Shown one piece after another: positions 7,689 to 15,038 of a DNA stretch of 31,527 nucleotides. Source of the stretch: a virus. The DNA lies in IMG/VR virus record IMGVR_UViG_3300033148_006176, positions 1-31,527 of that record; one strand, given 5' to 3'. Each line of letters begins with the position of its first letter. The first letter of the stretch is position 1. Made by a program: the position numbers and the translations under genes. Under the pieces are notes generated by a model. It was not told the DNA's origin and searched no databases. It was given only the letters and a program-made list of their open reading frames with translations.

Positions 7689-8810
7689 TATTAAGTTCCT
7701 TTCATTTTTAGTTACATAATTTGTTTCTTTGATTACCGATATTGGAAAACCTTTGAATGATATGGAACCGTCCACATCATTATATTCTTGTTTATACAAA
7801 TTGCCATCTTTTTCGTAAACAAAGTAATTATCAAATACATCTTCCACATAAATATATTCCTCATTCTCAAATTTCTCCCTTAGCATAGATTGAAGTCTTC
7901 GCCGAATATCATCAAAACTTATTTCGTTATTTACCAATTCTATTAGTTTAATATCAAGGCGGTGAATAAATTCCTTATTGTTCGCCCTCAAAACCTCTTG
8001 CTGCTTTTTATTCATATTAGTCAAATCAAATATCAAATTATTATTTGCTTTATTCAAACGTAAAAAACCAGCCCCATCTTCAATACTACAAGCCCCTACT
8101 AAATCTGGTAAAAGGGCGAGGTGGTCTGGTCTATAGTTTCTCGCAATGGCTATATAAGCCTCCCCATTCCATTCTCCTTCTGTATCTTCATTATCAGTAA
8201 ACAAACCAGTAGATAATTCCATTGTCTCATTCTTTTCCACTGCCTCAAAAACCCGTTCATCCACCTTCTTCATTCTATCAGCTTCTAACCAAGCCTCTGC
8301 CTTCAAAGCCACCCTTTTTACTTTCTTCTTATTTACCTCCACCTCCACCTCCCCAACAACCGTATTCATTATGACCCCTACTTTTCTATTGGTCAAAATA
8401 TCAGGGTCGCAAGCACTTACCCCCTCCCCATTTGCTTGTGGGTGGTAAACAACTATAGGCTTGGTATTCCATACAGCAGGGGTTTTAGTTATCTCATCAG
8501 CTGGGTAATAAAGTGGCCCATTACTTCCTTCATGTACCCCCTCTACTATCATAATCATGGGAGCAACCAAGTATTCCCTACCCTCCATAGTATCGTTCCT
8601 AACCGTGCCTGTAAAATTAGTAGTAATATTCTGAAACAACATTTCATTACTCCTCATATTTATATCGTTATGTTCCTGAAAACCTGATGCTTTAATTGCT
8701 CTTCCTTGTTTAGATGCCTTTGCCTTCGCATCGCTTCCGGTATAACATTTACCACTCTTGCCCCATCTCCATCCCAACTTACCATCTTTTGTGCATCTTT
8801 GTACTGGCAT
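7098..8810 (-). CDS. Prohead protease (DUF2213-like) fused in frame to scaffold
   Basis: This 570-residue ORF has three parts. Residues 1-45 form a short basic module (RCTKDGKLGWRWGKSGKCY). Residues about 60-250 match DUF2213-like capsid maturation proteases, with PIVVYHP (His123), METELS-like NETMELSTGL (Ser200) and YRPDHLALL (His230) as a candidate catalytic set. Residues 375-570 form an acidic, helical scaffold-like domain with runs of Glu/Asp near 450-470 and a VLNYAGQGDP segment near the end. The stretch about 255-374 is a linker of unknown role. Promoter 8835-8863 is immediately upstream, with SD AGAAGGATAAATGAT-ATG. A strong internal SD and ATG precede residue 375, so the scaffold may also be made alone. 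The catalytic residues are inferred. Confidence 0.8.
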   Translation of the reverse strand: MPVQRCTKDGKLGWRWGKSGKCYTGSDAKAKASKQGRAIKASGFQEHNDINMRSNEMLFQNITTNFTGTVRNDTMEGREYLVAPMIMIVEGVHEGSNGPLYYPADEITKTPAVWNTKPIVVYHPQANGEGVSACDPDILTNRKVGVIMNTVVGEVEVEVNKKKVKRVALKAEAWLEADRMKKVDERVFEAVEKNETMELSTGLFTDNEDTEGEWNGEAYIAIARNYRPDHLALLPDLVGACSIEDGAGFLRLNKANNNLIFDLTNMNKKQQEVLRANNKEFIHRLDIKLIELVNNEISFDDIRRRLQSMLREKFENEEYIYVEDVFDNYFVYEKDGNLYKQEYNDVDGSISFKGFPISVIKETNYVTKNERNLIMNKEKLVKALIENESTQWGDEDKDALMELEEDILNKMSPVVNEKEKGGNKDEDKENKTDVQLAAEKGDENAVNTDDEDEDEEESVENMTAEEYIAKKVPNELKGVLQNGLASYNANKSRIIEVITSNKKNVFTKEQLKNKGLDELKALMALAVDDDEKIQENFDVLNYAGQGDPAHNEVAEEPMDVPVLNFEKAEE

Positions 8811-8834
8811 ATCATTTATCCTTCTCTTTTATAA

Positions 8835-8863
8835 ATTATTGGGTGTATATACCTAAAAGTCAA
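8835..8863 (-). promoter_or_regulatory. Sigma-70-like promoter for the capsid operon
   Basis: Reading the minus strand, TTGACT (8863-8858) and AATAAT (8840-8835) are separated by 17 bases. Both are one change from consensus. Transcription would begin near 8828, about 18 bases before the ATG at 8810. It lets protease, capsid and connector genes be expressed apart from the terminase/portal transcript, which meets terminators at 10.2 and 9.95 kb. Confidence 0.7.
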
Positions 8864-9037
8864 TAACTTTTTTTGGGATTGTAGAAGACATGAACCAAAA
8901 CAATGTAAAAACGCTAATATATAATTCTCACGGAGTTTGTTAATTTATAAAGAGTTAGTGGTTTTTAATGTATATAGAAGAGAGGGTAAGAATTTTTGAA
9001 GAATTTTCATTAAAAAAGAAATTTTCTACGTATTCTT

Positions 9038-9910
9038 TCATATGGTGTGGAACTTTGTAAGTTTTTTTCGCAGCCTTGGAATATTTCCTAATTCACTTTC
9101 CCAAACAATCAAAGTCTTATATCCATACTTGGCAAAGTGTTTTATTCTTTGCTGTTCATGTTCTTTATTTGAAGAATTATCACCAAAAGCAATCAACCTG
9201 TATTTCTCCCCGTGCCAGAAATTTCCAAATAACTCTACAATCTTTTTTTGACCATTGACATTTATAAAGTCAGGATTCTTTCCTGCTATCCAAACCTTAC
9301 CATCTCCAATATACTTATATTCTCCTGGAAACATTTTATTAAGACCATTTCTCAATCTTCTCTCTGGTTTGGTGGAAGATTTAGCCCGGCCGGCATGAAT
9401 AGCTTTGAGCTGCTTTTCTCTCCATTCAAGATTTTGCCATCGTTCCTTTCCTAACTTACTCATTTTTTCTTTATGCTTAGGATTTGACCAACGTTGTAAT
9501 GCTGCTTTACTCATTTTTCTTTTAGTTTCCTCAGTTCGAGGTTTTCTCCGTTTCTCTCTCTGCTCTTTTGAAAGATGTCTACCTTTTAGAGCTTTACTTA
9601 GTTTCCTTCTTATCCTCACTGCCCTTTCTATACCATATCGTTCTTCATAGGTCTTACCTTTTAGAGCTTCACTCATATCAAATTTTGCTTTACTTTTTGC
9701 TTTACTCATTTTTCTTTTAGTTTCTTCGGAAAGATTCCAATGTTTCCCCATCATTGCTCTACTTATTTTCCTTTTGGTTTCTTCAGTATGAGGAATTCCT
9801 ATCCTATTTCTACCATGACCATGAATAAACCTGTTGAAATTATGAGGATAATTCTTATTTCTTGTTGTTGGTTTTCCACAGCCACATTCACATAATTTCT
9901 GTTTCATCAT
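9038..9910 (-). CDS. Free-standing homing endonuclease, NUMOD3 + Vsr-like nuclease
   Basis: The 290-residue protein begins with a Cys-rich knuckle (CECGCGKP and a following HGHGR). Next come repeated NUMOD3-like DNA-binding units of the type TEETKRKISRAMMGKH, seen about four times to residue 170. The C-terminal 100 residues are Vsr-like: NPDFINVNG, KKIVELFGNFWHGE and later YKTLIVWESEL, the PD-(D/E)xK / EDxHD pattern of phage homing endonucleases. I start at the ATG at 9910 because GAAAGGATAT lies just before it; the frame begins 4 codons earlier at 9922. Flanking genes are intact, so it is not in an intron visible here. It sits beside the intein-bearing MuF gene, whose intein carries a related nuclease. 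Confidence 0.85.
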   Translation of the reverse strand: MMKQKLCECGCGKPTTRNKNYPHNFNRFIHGHGRNRIGIPHTEETKRKISRAMMGKHWNLSEETKRKMSKAKSKAKFDMSEALKGKTYEERYGIERAVRIRRKLSKALKGRHLSKEQREKRRKPRTEETKRKMSKAALQRWSNPKHKEKMSKLGKERWQNLEWREKQLKAIHAGRAKSSTKPERRLRNGLNKMFPGEYKYIGDGKVWIAGKNPDFINVNGQKKIVELFGNFWHGEKYRLIAFGDNSSNKEHEQQRIKHFAKYGYKTLIVWESELGNIPRLRKKLTKFHTI

Positions 9911-9944
9911 ATATCCTTTCATATCATATTATAACTGCTTTTTC

Positions 9945-9985
9945 CGTAAAAAAAGAGTGGGACAAAATAATAGCCCCACTCTTCG
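9945..9985 (-). terminator. Rho-independent terminator upstream of the homing endonuclease
   Basis: On the minus strand AAGAGTGGG (9983-9975) pairs perfectly with CCCACTCTT (9961-9953) across a 13-base loop and runs straight into seven U residues (9954-9948). On the plus strand no T-run follows the stem, so the direction is minus. It ends the candidate small RNA described for 9945-10100 and shields the endonuclease gene from readthrough. Confidence 0.8.
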
Positions 9986-10100
9986 GAGGGAGAAGTGATG
10001 AAAAAGCTATATCAAAGGACGTGGGAGAGTACTAAGGTTGGGTGAGACCTTTTCCTCTCCCACTAACACCATGCCTTTCATTTTATTCATATTCCATTCC
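9945..10100 (-). ncRNA. Candidate small RNA between two terminators
   Basis: This gene-free stretch is bounded by a minus-strand terminator on each side. Read on the minus strand it folds as a long hairpin: GTGGGAGAG (10063-10055 complement) pairs with CTCTCCCAC (complement of 10021-10029). Inside is a second stem AAGGT/ACCTT (10034-10038 with 10047-10051). A short CTTC/GAAG hairpin and the strong terminator follow. A possible promoter has TTGACG (10129-10124) and TATAAT (10110-10105), but the spacing is only 13 bases (15 to an alternative TAATAC), so it is weak. A 31-codon ORF beginning with ATG near 10104 is also present and cannot be excluded as coding. No known RNA family is recognised. 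Confidence 0.4.
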
Positions 10101-10171
10101 ATGTATTATATTATCGTCATTTTCGTCAATAATCTAAAATAAAAATAAAATTTTTCCATAATTAAACTTTT

Positions 10172-10209
10172 CAAAAAAGAACGGGCAGGATGGTTATTTA
10201 GTTCTGCCC
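10172..10209 (-). terminator. Terminator after the MuF-like head gene
   Basis: On the minus strand GGGCAG (10209-10204) pairs with CTGCCC (10188-10183) across a 15-base loop, then GTTC and six U residues follow (10178-10173). It lies about 60 bases past the stop of the MuF-like gene at 10268. The stem is short but GC-rich. Together with the second terminator at 9945-9985 it separates the terminase/portal transcript from the capsid operon. Bases 10210-10267 show only an A/T-rich spacer with a GGAGGAGG purine run on the plus strand. Confidence 0.65.
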
Positions 10210-10267
10210 ATAGGAGGAGGTCATAGTTAAAAATATACCATTTTAATTCCCAAAAAATAGGTAAGGG

Positions 10268-12805
10268 TCAAGTAGATTTAGGAGCAATATGGGGCTTAAA
10301 GTCTTTAGGAACTTTTCTCATCATCAACTTATGATGTAAAGACGCAAAAAAGTCATCTACATCATCAATATATTTTTGAGCTACATCTAACGAACGCAAA
10401 TATGGGTCTACATAATGTTTACCAGCTTTTATAAAACTATGTCCATTAACCCAACCTTTTTTAATACCTTCAACTAAATCCATTACTTCAACATTTTTTG
10501 ATTTGAATGAAATCTTTTTTAATAAATTTATAAACTCAGTTCCCTTACTTTCATCCCACATAAAATACAGAACACCTTCTTGTCGTCCATAAATAGTTTC
10601 TAATTCTGCTATTGATTGATGGCACTCTAAAGGACCGAGCTCAACGGGATGTTTTTTAATCATATCATCAATAGATTTTGGCTTAGGTATCAACTTCTTT
10701 GCTGTCTCAACCTTCTTCAATTCCTTCCCAGCCCATACACTACGTCTCCTAACCTCGGCAGCCGTCCTCTTTATTGTTTTTGGAGCTTCTGCCTGTATAG
10801 ACCTTTCTATAGCCCTATCTTTATCCTTCCCCCACAACTGTCCCTTCTCTCTTCTCGCCTTATTAGCCGGTATCCATGCACACCTACAATTTGGGTGGCG
10901 TGGCAATAAACCTCTCGCTTCCTTAATAGTCATTACCACCCCTTCTAACTCTCCACACTCAGCACAATTATGAACCACCATATAATTTGCAACATAACTA
11001 TTATCACTTTCCACCGACAAATTATAAACTGGTTGATTCTTTTTTAATTTCCATTTTTTTAATTTTTTAATAGGTAGAAAAACAAAGCACCCATTATGAA
11101 TAGCATTATTTATTCTTTCTATAATAAATCTAAAATTATTACGAACCTCCCTCCCAGGCAATCTCAACGTGTCAAAACCATTCCGCTTCGCAATTACATC
11201 CTTTAACTTATCTTTCTTCCCATCCTGATGCCAATTTTCTCCATCTACCTCTATAATCAAATTATAAACAGGCAAATAAAAATCCACCCACCTTCTTTTT
11301 CCATTCAAATAAAAGTATTTTTGGGATTCATATTCAACTTCTATCTTTTTCAACCACCACTCAACCTTCTTTTCAATCCAAGTTTTACCCAGATGATTTT
11401 TGCCCAATGCCATATGAGCTTTTTTCAATGCTGATTCTAATCGTCTCTTATTTCTCCATCCCCAATCTTCCCCTTCTGCTTTCTTTCTGTTGGCCTTTAC
11501 TACATTATCATAATGAGTAGTATCCTTTCTATACGATTCTAATTGTCCTTTCCTTACTGCTTTCCTAAACTTTTCCTGGAAATCTTTACCCCTAAATTTC
11601 TCTTGAAAACCTGCTTGCATTCTCTTCCATTTTTTATCCTTCTTATTTCTTCTTGATAACACTTTGTGTTGTTCAGGGTCTTCCCACCTTTTTTTATTCC
11701 CAAAATTTATTGCACATTCCGGAGAACAAAATCTGTTACCCATAGGCATCTTCTTATTACAAACTGGACACTGTCTTGCAAAATAACTAACCAAATCATC
11801 CTCTTTCAAATTACCAGCTTTAATCCATAAAATCTTTCCTTCCCTTCTTACCAACAAAGGATGATTAGACGTAACTGTAATTTGCCTCTCGTTTCCATTT
11901 ATAGCCCCCTTCAAAATAATTTTAACAACCCTTTCATCAGTCTTCCTATGCCAAGTCTTAGTTACCTTTTTATATCTATCCTTATGAGTCAAAACCAAGT
12001 CACCTTTTTGGACATCCTTAATCCTCTTTGCCCCCTGTTTCGTTAATACTTTGGAAATGCCCTGCAAAATACACACTCTCTCATCACCTGCTGTACTCCA
12101 TTCAGCCATTACCCCAACTTCCTCAACCCCTAATGCCTCAAAAGCATCTAACTGCCCTTCTGCATGAGCTCTTATTATCTCCGTCCTTGCTATCACATTA
12201 GCTCTGGTTTTGGTTATCTTTGTAACATTCTTTCTTAATTCACGAGCAATCTTTTTCGGCCCATACCCCTGTGCCAGTCCCTCAGCCAACGTCCTGCTCA
12301 TTTGCTGCCCCATCACATCTGTAATACCTTTTAATTCATCAAATGCTCTCTCATATAATAATTCTATCTTGTGTAAGGCTTCTGGTTGACCAAAAGCTGT
12401 TCTTATAAACTCAGCCTGTCCCCCTTCAAAAAGAGATGGATGATTTGCCAACTCCTCCGCTCTCAAATCTGTATAAGCCCTCAACCCCCCTTTCTTATAA
12501 GCTGATTCAATGTAGGGGGCCGTCCACGGTTTCCCGCTTACACCCCCCACAGGAGCAAGAATGCCAGCATTTACCTGTTGCTGCAACCACGCTCTATATG
12601 CCTTAACCTTTTGAGCATTGGTTCTAAAACGCCAAGCCTGTCTTACTTGTAATATAGCAGGTCCTTCTAATCCAAAAACATCATCATCTACAACAAGAGT
12701 TTGGATGGCTTTAGAAACCTTCTTGAATCTTCTCGTCATATCTGCCATAAACTTCTTACGAAGCATGGTGGTACGAGTTGGGTCTATTTTAAGTTGGTTA
12801 GGCAT
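10268..12805 (-). CDS. MuF/SPP1 gp7-like head morphogenesis protein interrupted by an intein
   Basis: The 845-residue precursor has a MuF-type N-extein (1-244) with RANVIARTEIIRAHAEGQ and STAGDERV. An intein spans residues 245-613. The C-extein starts CAECGELEG with HPNCRC a little later. After splicing the phrase DERVC-AEC is restored, the hallmark of phage minor head proteins of this group. Such proteins are packaged with the portal and head and assist assembly or DNA entry. The spliced protein would be about 476 residues. The C-terminal part (about 680-845) is an added domain with Cys728, His789 (GHSF) and Asp800 (YVDP), which looks like a papain/transglutaminase-type Cys-His-Asp arrangement. 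Its first 8 bases overlap the upstream gene. Confidence 0.85.
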   Translation of the reverse strand: MPNQLKIDPTRTTMLRKKFMADMTRRFKKVSKAIQTLVVDDDVFGLEGPAILQVRQAWRFRTNAQKVKAYRAWLQQQVNAGILAPVGGVSGKPWTAPYIESAYKKGGLRAYTDLRAEELANHPSLFEGGQAEFIRTAFGQPEALHKIELLYERAFDELKGITDVMGQQMSRTLAEGLAQGYGPKKIARELRKNVTKITKTRANVIARTEIIRAHAEGQLDAFEALGVEEVGVMAEWSTAGDERVCILQGISKVLTKQGAKRIKDVQKGDLVLTHKDRYKKVTKTWHRKTDERVVKIILKGAINGNERQITVTSNHPLLVRREGKILWIKAGNLKEDDLVSYFARQCPVCNKKMPMGNRFCSPECAINFGNKKRWEDPEQHKVLSRRNKKDKKWKRMQAGFQEKFRGKDFQEKFRKAVRKGQLESYRKDTTHYDNVVKANRKKAEGEDWGWRNKRRLESALKKAHMALGKNHLGKTWIEKKVEWWLKKIEVEYESQKYFYLNGKRRWVDFYLPVYNLIIEVDGENWHQDGKKDKLKDVIAKRNGFDTLRLPGREVRNNFRFIIERINNAIHNGCFVFLPIKKLKKWKLKKNQPVYNLSVESDNSYVANYMVVHNCAECGELEGVVMTIKEARGLLPRHPNCRCAWIPANKARREKGQLWGKDKDRAIERSIQAEAPKTIKRTAAEVRRRSVWAGKELKKVETAKKLIPKPKSIDDMIKKHPVELGPLECHQSIAELETIYGRQEGVLYFMWDESKGTEFINLLKKISFKSKNVEVMDLVEGIKKGWVNGHSFIKAGKHYVDPYLRSLDVAQKYIDDVDDFFASLHHKLMMRKVPKDFKPHIAPKST
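10967..12073 (-). mobile_element. Intein with Vsr-like (EDxHD) homing endonuclease
   Basis: The insert is 369 residues, from Cys245 to Asn613 of the host ORF. Block A is CILQGISKVLTKQG with RIKDVQKGDLVLTH. Block B is ITVTSNHPLLV with the TxxH motif. Blocks F/G are PVYNLSVESDNSYVANYMVVHN before Cys+1. Cys1, His612, Asn613 and Cys+1 are all present, so splicing should work by the standard route. Between the splicing halves lie a zinc knuckle (CPVC...FCSPEC), a long basic region and a Vsr-like nuclease: RWVDFYLPVYNLIIEVDGEN, then WHQD (Asp508, Glu519, Asp521, His526, Asp528) and a GFDTLRLPGREV strand. Most inteins carry LAGLIDADG or HNH nucleases; Vsr-like ones are rare. Confidence 0.9.
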
Positions 12806-13130
12806 CTTTTGGTTCCGTAAACAATTCGCTGGCTGGCGTATAACAACACTCTTTATCGTATTCGCTCAGAAGCATATCCTTGATGACGGTAATTATCAAA
12901 GAACCTCCTTTGTCAGCCAAATCTTTCATAATACGTACTCTTTCCTCCACAGGTTTCGCATAAAATATCCGATTAACATTCAATTGAACATTCTTTTGCA
13001 GTTGAGAAAATTCTTCATTCACCTTACATATCAATTTACCTCCGTCATAAATATCCATATAAGCAACCTGGATAATCTCATCCCCCTCTTCTATCTCCAC
13101 CAATTCACAATTCAAAAATCGCTTTACCAT
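12798..13130 (-). CDS. Hypothetical protein between Gly-rich gene and MuF gene
   Basis: The 110-residue protein is not recognised. I use the ATG at 13130 because GGAAAGGAAG lies just upstream; the frame opens six codons earlier at 13148, but that ATG is inside the SD. It has a beta-like N-terminal part (FLNCELVEIEEGDEIIQVAY), a helical part (VEERVRIMKDLADKGG) and two Cys residues near the end (ECCYTPASE). It overlaps the MuF start by eight bases, suggesting coupling. A structural or assembly role is possible from position only. Confidence 0.6.
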   Translation of the reverse strand: MVKRFLNCELVEIEEGDEIIQVAYMDIYDGGKLICKVNEEFSQLQKNVQLNVNRIFYAKPVEERVRIMKDLADKGGSLIITVIKDMLLSEYDKECCYTPASELFTEPKDA

Positions 13131-13156
13131 TTTACACTTCCTTTCCAATTCCCAAA

Positions 13157-13306
13157 TTACCCTTTTCTACCAGTACCTTTTCCTCTTCCACCACCTTTGC
13201 CATAACCCGGACCTCCTTTTGAACATCCACCTGTATTCTTATTACGACGACCTCCACCAGGACGCCCCTTTCCCCCACCACTACCATCTTTTGCACCATA
13301 AGCCAT
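13157..13306 (-). CDS. 49-residue glycine/arginine/lysine-rich small protein
   Basis: The ATG at 13306 follows AAAGAGGTG and opens a 49-codon frame ending TAA at 13157. The protein is about half glycine with Lys and Arg throughout (MAYGAKDGSGGGKGRPGGGR at the start, GYGKGGGRGKGTGRKG at the end). A single Cys28 is present. Small Gly-rich basic proteins beside portal genes occur in other phages, but their role is not known to me; binding to DNA or RNA is a guess. A longer frame through the same bases (13132-13314) is a shadow with poor composition. Confidence 0.7.
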   Translation of the reverse strand: MAYGAKDGSGGGKGRPGGGRRNKNTGGCSKGGPGYGKGGGRGKGTGRKG

Positions 13307-13335
13307 TTTAACACCTCTTTCTAAAATTAGTATTC

Positions 13336-14817
13336 TTATTTTTCTTCTTCTATAATTTCTTCTTCTATTTCCTCTTCTGCCTGTTCCGCAACATGCATCA
13401 AAGCCGCCTTCTCAATTGCCTCTGCTTCCTCCTGTGTAAAACCAAGCACCTTCATCAAGTACTCCATGGGTGGTATTAAAGCATCCACCCCCGCCCCAAC
13501 ATATTTTGACATAGCATCTGTCAATGTCTTAGCCACATTCGCCTTATCTTCGTCTGTTGGAGCATTTAGATCAGGCCAATCCACAGTATATTCTTTTACC
13601 TCAGGTAATACACCAAACCCCACCAGCCTATCTATAAAAGGTCTAATAATATATGGGCTAACATAATTCTCCTGTCTCTGTGCCAACCTCTTATTCCACG
13701 TAGTTATATCCTGGGCACTTGCTAACTTCGCCTCCTCTGTTCCTAAAAAGATACGATAAGGAATACCAAGGCTAATAGCTATATTTCTCATATTGGTTTC
13801 AATATGGTCTTTAGGGCTGGATACTTGAGGTGATAAAGATTTAACCGATATTCCTTCCATAGCCAAATATCTCTGCATACCTGCCATATACAATTCCATT
13901 TGGTCTTTTATCGAATCAGTATCCAAAACTTCAACTTCTGGTTGTGTTTCAAAACTCAGACCAGGAAACCCTCCCTTCCAAAACATCTCCCCACTCCCCC
14001 CCAATATCTTCCTAATATCAAGTAAACGATTATAAACAGGTTCCATTCTCGGACTTCCATATACCTCACTCATCTCTCTATTATCTGCCACATGCAATAT
14101 CCTCGTCCAATGAACTATTTTAGCCATTTGGGTATTAGCTGTTTCAGTCCCTTCAAAATCCACAGAATAAGTTTTAGGAAAACCATACCGAGGGCTGGAT
14201 ATATTTGTCTCCTTCGTTTTAATCTTAACAGAAGTCTGGTCAAAAGGTTTTAGATAAATAAGTTTATGCTCTCCCTTTCCTACCTTTTCACCTGTAACCT
14301 CATCTATACCTTCTACAGCCTCACTCAATTCTTTCCCATCATTTATGCCCAACAATAATATACCATACTTCCCAATACCACTCAAAACATCTATCCTTTG
14401 CAAATAATGGAATACCCGTTTCTCCTTTTCTATCTCCTTCCACAGCTTCTCGAATTCTGTTTCATTCGAATCTTCTGTTTCATATATAATAGGAGATATT
14501 GCCCAAGTTTCCTCCGGCAATATCCTTACCACCCTCTTTGCCACACCGTTCCTTGCATATAACTTCTTATAATCCCCAGCACCAATAGAATCTGGGTAAC
14601 CACATTCATAATTGATATCTTTACCTGGATTAAGCAATTTGGTTAATAACTCACTCCTTAATAAATGAGCATTTGCCACAAGCATTTCTGTTGAATCTTT
14701 CCGGGCCTTTTGATTTGCAGATAACTTCAACTTAGCGTTTGTCCCCTTCAAAGCCGCAGCCACTTCCTTTTGATATGTCTTAGCCTTTGTATATGGCATC
14801 TTTCTTCTCTTTGTCAT
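13336..14817 (-). CDS. Portal protein (DUF1073-like)
   Basis: The 493-residue protein fits the DUF1073-type portal group. A basic N-terminal tail precedes the body. Residues about 80-115 include YPDSIGAGDYKKLYARNGVA and RVVRILPEETW. Later come VFHYLQRIDVLSGIGKYGILLLG, IVHWTRILHVADN and GSPRMEPVYNRLLDIRKILGGSGEMFWKG, and near 365 FLGTEEAKLASAQDITTWNK. The C-terminus is acidic (EEEIEEEIIEEEK). The portal is the dodecameric ring at the capsid vertex through which the terminase pumps DNA. Its position two genes after the large terminase is standard. SD is AAAGGAATAGAGA-ATG. Confidence 0.85.
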   Translation of the reverse strand: MTKRRKMPYTKAKTYQKEVAAALKGTNAKLKLSANQKARKDSTEMLVANAHLLRSELLTKLLNPGKDINYECGYPDSIGAGDYKKLYARNGVAKRVVRILPEETWAISPIIYETEDSNETEFEKLWKEIEKEKRVFHYLQRIDVLSGIGKYGILLLGINDGKELSEAVEGIDEVTGEKVGKGEHKLIYLKPFDQTSVKIKTKETNISSPRYGFPKTYSVDFEGTETANTQMAKIVHWTRILHVADNREMSEVYGSPRMEPVYNRLLDIRKILGGSGEMFWKGGFPGLSFETQPEVEVLDTDSIKDQMELYMAGMQRYLAMEGISVKSLSPQVSSPKDHIETNMRNIAISLGIPYRIFLGTEEAKLASAQDITTWNKRLAQRQENYVSPYIIRPFIDRLVGFGVLPEVKEYTVDWPDLNAPTDEDKANVAKTLTDAMSKYVGAGVDALIPPMEYLMKVLGFTQEEAEAIEKAALMHVAEQAEEEIEEEIIEEEK

Positions 14818-14830
14818 TCTCTATTCCTTT

Positions 14831-15037
14831 CTATCCCATAAAACCCGAAGCCTGTATATTATCATATTCCGCTTCTTTTATATTACGAAGGGAGATATGA
14901 GCAAGAGAACCTAAATTAGCCCCCTTAAATAAATTCCTAAGTAATTTCATCAAAGCTCTCTCATATTCCCTATCCAATCTCAAAACGTACTTCTCGCCCT
15001 TAAAAGTTTCTATCAAAATTACTTGTATCTTATCCAT
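14831..15037 (-). CDS. Small hypothetical protein between terminase and portal
   Basis: The 68-residue protein (MDKIQVILIETFKGEKYVLR at the start) has a beta strand pair followed by a helix (REYERALMKLLRNLFKG). It is not recognised. It begins one base after the large terminase stop, with only a weak SD, so it is probably translated by coupling. The portal gene starts 13 bases after it. Confidence 0.55.
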   Translation of the reverse strand: MDKIQVILIETFKGEKYVLRLDREYERALMKLLRNLFKGANLGSLAHISLRNIKEAEYDNIQASGFMG

Positions 15038-15038
15038 C

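Noticed and set aside
9038-10267. Group I intron carrying the homing endonuclease
   Set aside because: The genes on both sides are complete and end or start normally, and no split gene can be joined across this stretch.
11930-11960. CTGATGA on the minus strand inside the intein
   Set aside because: It lies in coding sequence with no matching GAAA and stems around it, so it is chance.
12618-13205. 195-codon plus-strand frame opposite the MuF gene start
   Set aside because: It lies antisense to three supported minus-strand genes, has no SD, and its protein is low-quality hydrophobic sequence.
13132-13314. 60-codon minus-strand frame over the Gly-rich gene
   Set aside because: It is the wrong frame: the 49-residue Gly-rich frame has a clear SD and ATG at 13306, and this one shows Val/Lys-rich shadow composition.
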